The translations under genes and the position numbers were made by a program. From JANXSF01 sp043755435 (GTDB taxonomy: Bacteria > Acidobacteriota > Terriglobia > Bryobacterales > Bryobacteraceae): a stretch of 7,448 bases of DNA. The notes below the pieces were generated by a model. It did not search any database and was not told the DNA's origin. It saw only the letters and a program-made list of their open reading frames with translations. Positions 5,623-7,448 of this stretch are shown here, one piece after another (position 1 is the first letter of the stretch; every line of letters begins with the position of its first letter). The stretch spans positions 1-7,448 of the forward strand of contig JAYUSZ010000411.1 in the NCBI GenBank assembly GCA_043755435.1, written 5' to 3'.

Positions 5623-6924
5623 ATGGCCGATTCTGTCATCATCATTGGCGGTGGCTTGGCTGGATTGGCTGCGGCAGTTCGCTTGGGCGAAGCGGGGCGC
5701 AATGTCCGAGTCTTTGAAATGCGGCCCTTTCCTGGCGGACGCGCTACGTCATATCCCATGCAAGATGGCGAAGCAATCGACAACTGCCAGCACATCCTCA
5801 TGCGCTGCTGCACCAGCCTGATTGACTTCTACGAACGCATGGGAGTTGCTGAAAAGATTAAATTCTACAAAGCATTTCCGTTGATTGAGCCTGGTGGCCG
5901 AGTGTCGTTTCTTAAAGCCGGAATACTTCCTGCGCCGTTTCATTTTACCGGTTCATTCCTTGGATTGAAGTTTCTTGGAATCGCCGATAAGCTGGCCATC
6001 GCAAGGGCCATGATCGCAATTACTCTTGAACATAAAAGCCGCAAAGATCTCGACGAAATTTCCATGCTCGATTGGCTGCACGAGAAAAAGCAGACCCCGC
6101 TCGCCATTTCCAGATTTTGGCACCCGGTGCTGGTAAGTGCGATTAGCGAAGAGTTAGACCGCATGGCCGCAGCACATGGGTTCCAAGTTTTCACGCTAGC
6201 CTTCCTGCATGACTCCCGCAATTATGAAATGGGTGTTCCGGATGTATCGCTGGGTGAACTATTCGGCGAAGAGTGCTGGCGGCGGCTTCCGAATGTCAGC
6301 TTCGAATTCAGGGCAGCAGTGGATTCCATTGAAATGGAGGCCGGCAGAGTAAAAGGTGTGATGGTTAAAGGGGAACTCCACACTGCGGATGCCTACATCA
6401 GCGCGTTGCCATTTGAACGCCTGCAGAATGTGTTCCCGCAATTACCGATCGACTATACGGCTTTTGAGCATGCACCAATCACTGGAATTCATTTATGGTT
6501 CGATCGTAGAATTACCGATCTGGATAATGCCGCCATGTTGGATCGCACGATTCAATGGATGTACAACAAGCACGATGGCCGTTACTTGCAGCTTGTAGTA
6601 AGTGCCAGCCGAAGCCTTACAAACATGGGGCGTCAAGAGATTATAGACTTGGCGGTAAAGGAGCTCAGCGAATTCTTTCCAGCGGTGAAGGAAGCAAAAT
6701 TGGAAAAGGCGCAAGTGGTAAAAGAAGTGCGGGCATTGTTTTCAGCAGTGCCTGGATTAGAGGCAAAGCGCCCGGTAGCCAGAACTCAGTTTCCTAATTT
6801 CTTCTTATGCGGCGATTGGACGAAGAGCGGCTGGCCAGCAACAATGGAAGGAGCAGTGCGCAGCGGATATTTTGCAGCAGACGCAGTTTTGAATGAAGAA
6901 GTAGCCAAGAGAAATGCGGGTTGA
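5623..6924 (+). CDS. hpnE: Hydroxysqualene dehydroxylase / squalene-associated FAD-dependent desaturase
   Basis: This flavoprotein of the phytoene-desaturase/amine-oxidase family is the last step of the HpnCDE route. There, presqualene diphosphate is made from farnesyl diphosphate, turned into hydroxysqualene, and reduced by HpnE to squalene for hopanoid synthesis. The N-terminal Rossmann motif GGGLAGLAAAVRL (residues 9-21) ends at E32, which would bind the ribose of FAD, followed by PGGRA (37-41). The segment DNCQHILMRC is typical of HpnE, where CrtI-type desaturases differ. The C-terminal FAD motif CGDWTKSGWPATMEGAVRSG (396-415) is intact. The length, 433 aa, is normal. Start ATG 5623 lies 3 bases after the preceding stop without a clear ribosome binding site, so coupling to upstream translation is likely. 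No hpnC, hpnD or squalene-hopene cyclase gene is in the window. A carotenoid desaturase is the main alternative, but less likely. Confidence 0.88.
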   Translation: MADSVIIIGGGLAGLAAAVRLGEAGRNVRVFEMRPFPGGRATSYPMQDGEAIDNCQHILMRCCTSLIDFYERMGVAEKIKFYKAFPLIEPGGRVSFLKAGILPAPFHFTGSFLGLKFLGIADKLAIARAMIAITLEHKSRKDLDEISMLDWLHEKKQTPLAISRFWHPVLVSAISEELDRMAAAHGFQVFTLAFLHDSRNYEMGVPDVSLGELFGEECWRRLPNVSFEFRAAVDSIEMEAGRVKGVMVKGELHTADAYISALPFERLQNVFPQLPIDYTAFEHAPITGIHLWFDRRITDLDNAAMLDRTIQWMYNKHDGRYLQLVVSASRSLTNMGRQEIIDLAVKELSEFFPAVKEAKLEKAQVVKEVRALFSAVPGLEAKRPVARTQFPNFFLCGDWTKSGWPATMEGAVRSGYFAADAVLNEEVAKRNAG

Positions 6925-6972
6925 ACCACAAACAATCGCCATCAAATATCTAAAGTAACTCGCACCAACCCG

Positions 6973-6984
6973 TCTGCTATCCTG
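6973..6984 (+). promoter_or_regulatory. Second copy of the promoter-like motif TCTGCTATCCTG
   Basis: This is identical over 12 bases to the motif before trpEG (3090-3101), with extended -10 TGCTATCCT at 6975-6983. Transcription would start near 6990. The nearest ATG (6992) opens only 22 codons; ATG 7002 opens 58. No -35 is visible. It may be the promoter of a lost or unrecognised gene. Confidence 0.35.
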
Positions 6985-7001
6985 TAGCCGTATGAGAACA
7001 G

Positions 7002-7178
7002 ATGACAAACACAAACGAACCTCGCGCCTCAACGCTGGGAGGATTAGCTTTCTGGTGTGAGGGCCGTGGGTTAACGGAATTTGAAGGCGAGGCATCAATT
7101 ATTCCAGCAATCCCAAACTGCCCAACCTCAGCCTGGAAATGCATAACCTGGAAACAATGCCCGTTGAAGCGAAGCTAA
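7002..7178 (+). CDS. Doubtful 58-codon ORF downstream of hpnE
   Basis: ATG 7002 to TAA 7176-7178 encodes a 58-residue peptide, beginning MTNTNEPRASTLGG, with four Cys and four Trp and no recognisable domain. In its favour are a promoter-like motif 18 bases upstream and an end 5 bases before the convergent glgA fragment. Against it are the lack of a ribosome binding site and an undistinguished composition. The rest of 6925-7183 holds nothing I can name, and no terminator hairpin follows hpnE. Confidence 0.2.
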   Translation: MTNTNEPRASTLGGLAFWCEGRGLTEFEGEASIIPAIPNCPTSAWKCITWKQCPLKRS

Positions 7179-7183
7179 CCAAA

Positions 7184-7448
7184 TCATTTGCAACTAGATT
7201 TGCCGTCCCTAGTGTGAAGAGGGCCGCCATCAGGATGTTCGCAGTATTCCAGAATTCCACGATACGGCAAGGGAAGGACCCTTGATTCAATTGTCACCGC
7301 CATGCTGAGTGCACCGAAGCGAATTTGGTTGTCTGGATAATCGCTGCCCAAATGACCGTAAATTCCATCGCGATCGAAAAGGTAAGGAATGTCGACGAAA
7401 TAGAAGTCGACGCCTTCACTGCGATGACGATCAATGGCGGCATTGAAG
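7184..7448 (-). pseudogene. glgA: Truncated glycogen/starch synthase (GlgA) fragment
   Basis: The minus strand is open from the window edge to TGA 7184-7186, giving 87 residues. The stretch GVDFYFVDIPYLFDRDGIYG (residues 12-31) followed by DYPDNQIRFGALSMA (36-50) is clearly the region of bacterial GlgA just before the HxHDW loop (E. coli: GVGIYLIDAPHLYDR, then YTDNVLRFALL). GlgA extends glycogen chains from ADP-glucose. After about residue 57 the similarity fades: the next 30 residues do not give PDxxHxHDW, although PDGGPLHTRD (72-81) is faintly like it, and the frame then stops. A full enzyme has about 480 residues, so some 300 or more, with the catalytic core, are missing on this side. The 5' part lies beyond the window. 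It is likely a broken gene; a chimeric assembly or an end joined by rearrangement is the alternative. Confidence 0.65.

Noticed and set aside
5330..5717. Two plus-strand ORFs in alternative frames over the small membrane protein (5330-5575 and 5421-5717)
   Set aside because: The frame at 5263-5619 has the ATGA coupling and a coherent membrane pattern; these others run across gene boundaries and lack start signals.
6805..7098. Minus-strand 97-codon ORF overlapping the hpnE end
   Set aside because: Its C-terminal half is antisense to the conserved FAD motif of hpnE and the rest shows no recognisable protein.
7099..7290. Minus-strand 63-codon ORF overlapping the glgA fragment in another frame
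   Set aside because: I considered it as a frameshifted continuation of GlgA, but its translation contains no HxHDW or other synthase motif.

Overview
The window is ordinary bacterial chromosome of middling GC content. I infer Acidobacteriota, or a similar soil bacterium. The grounds are an alphaproteobacterial-style fused anthranilate synthase next to a hopanoid-pathway desaturase, plus general protein resemblance; this is inference, not proof. There is no rRNA, tRNA, CRISPR array, insertion sequence or phage gene that I can recognise.

Layout. Positions 1-155 hold an open frame that may be the tail of an upstream gene. Positions 165-1775 (+) encode a YbiT-type ABC-F ATPase that acts on the ribosome. 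It converges, with only 5 bases between stop codons, on a minus-strand toxin-antitoxin pair: a VapC-like PIN ribonuclease (1781-2167, TTG start) preceded by a Phd/YefM antitoxin (2174-2404). The pair has a likely operator of GACTA repeats at 2420-2437. Upstream on the same strand is a 163-residue SRPBCC-like protein (2450-2941) with a strong ribosome binding site.

The 180-base divergent gap 2942-3121 holds tandem 13-bp repeats, a small hairpin, a 13-codon mini-ORF ending in Trp-stop, and an extended -10 element. Rightward from it runs a tight three-gene cluster. It starts with a trpE-trpG fusion (3122-5266), the first committed step of tryptophan synthesis. An ATGA overlap leads to a small cysteine-rich membrane protein (5263-5619). 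A 3-base gap then leads to an HpnE-type hydroxysqualene dehydroxylase (5623-6924). The spacing suggests one transcript, which joins tryptophan synthesis, an uncharacterised membrane protein and squalene/hopanoid synthesis.

Positions 6925-7183 hold no convincing gene, only a second copy of the 12-base promoter-like motif seen before trpE and a doubtful 58-codon ORF. The right edge (7184-7448, minus) carries a recognisable internal piece of glycogen/starch synthase GlgA. It loses similarity and stops before the catalytic HxHDW region, so it looks like a broken gene. Nothing here amounts to a clearly new defence or mobile system. The least explained items are the small Cys-rich membrane protein, the repeat-bearing region before trpE, and the truncated glgA.
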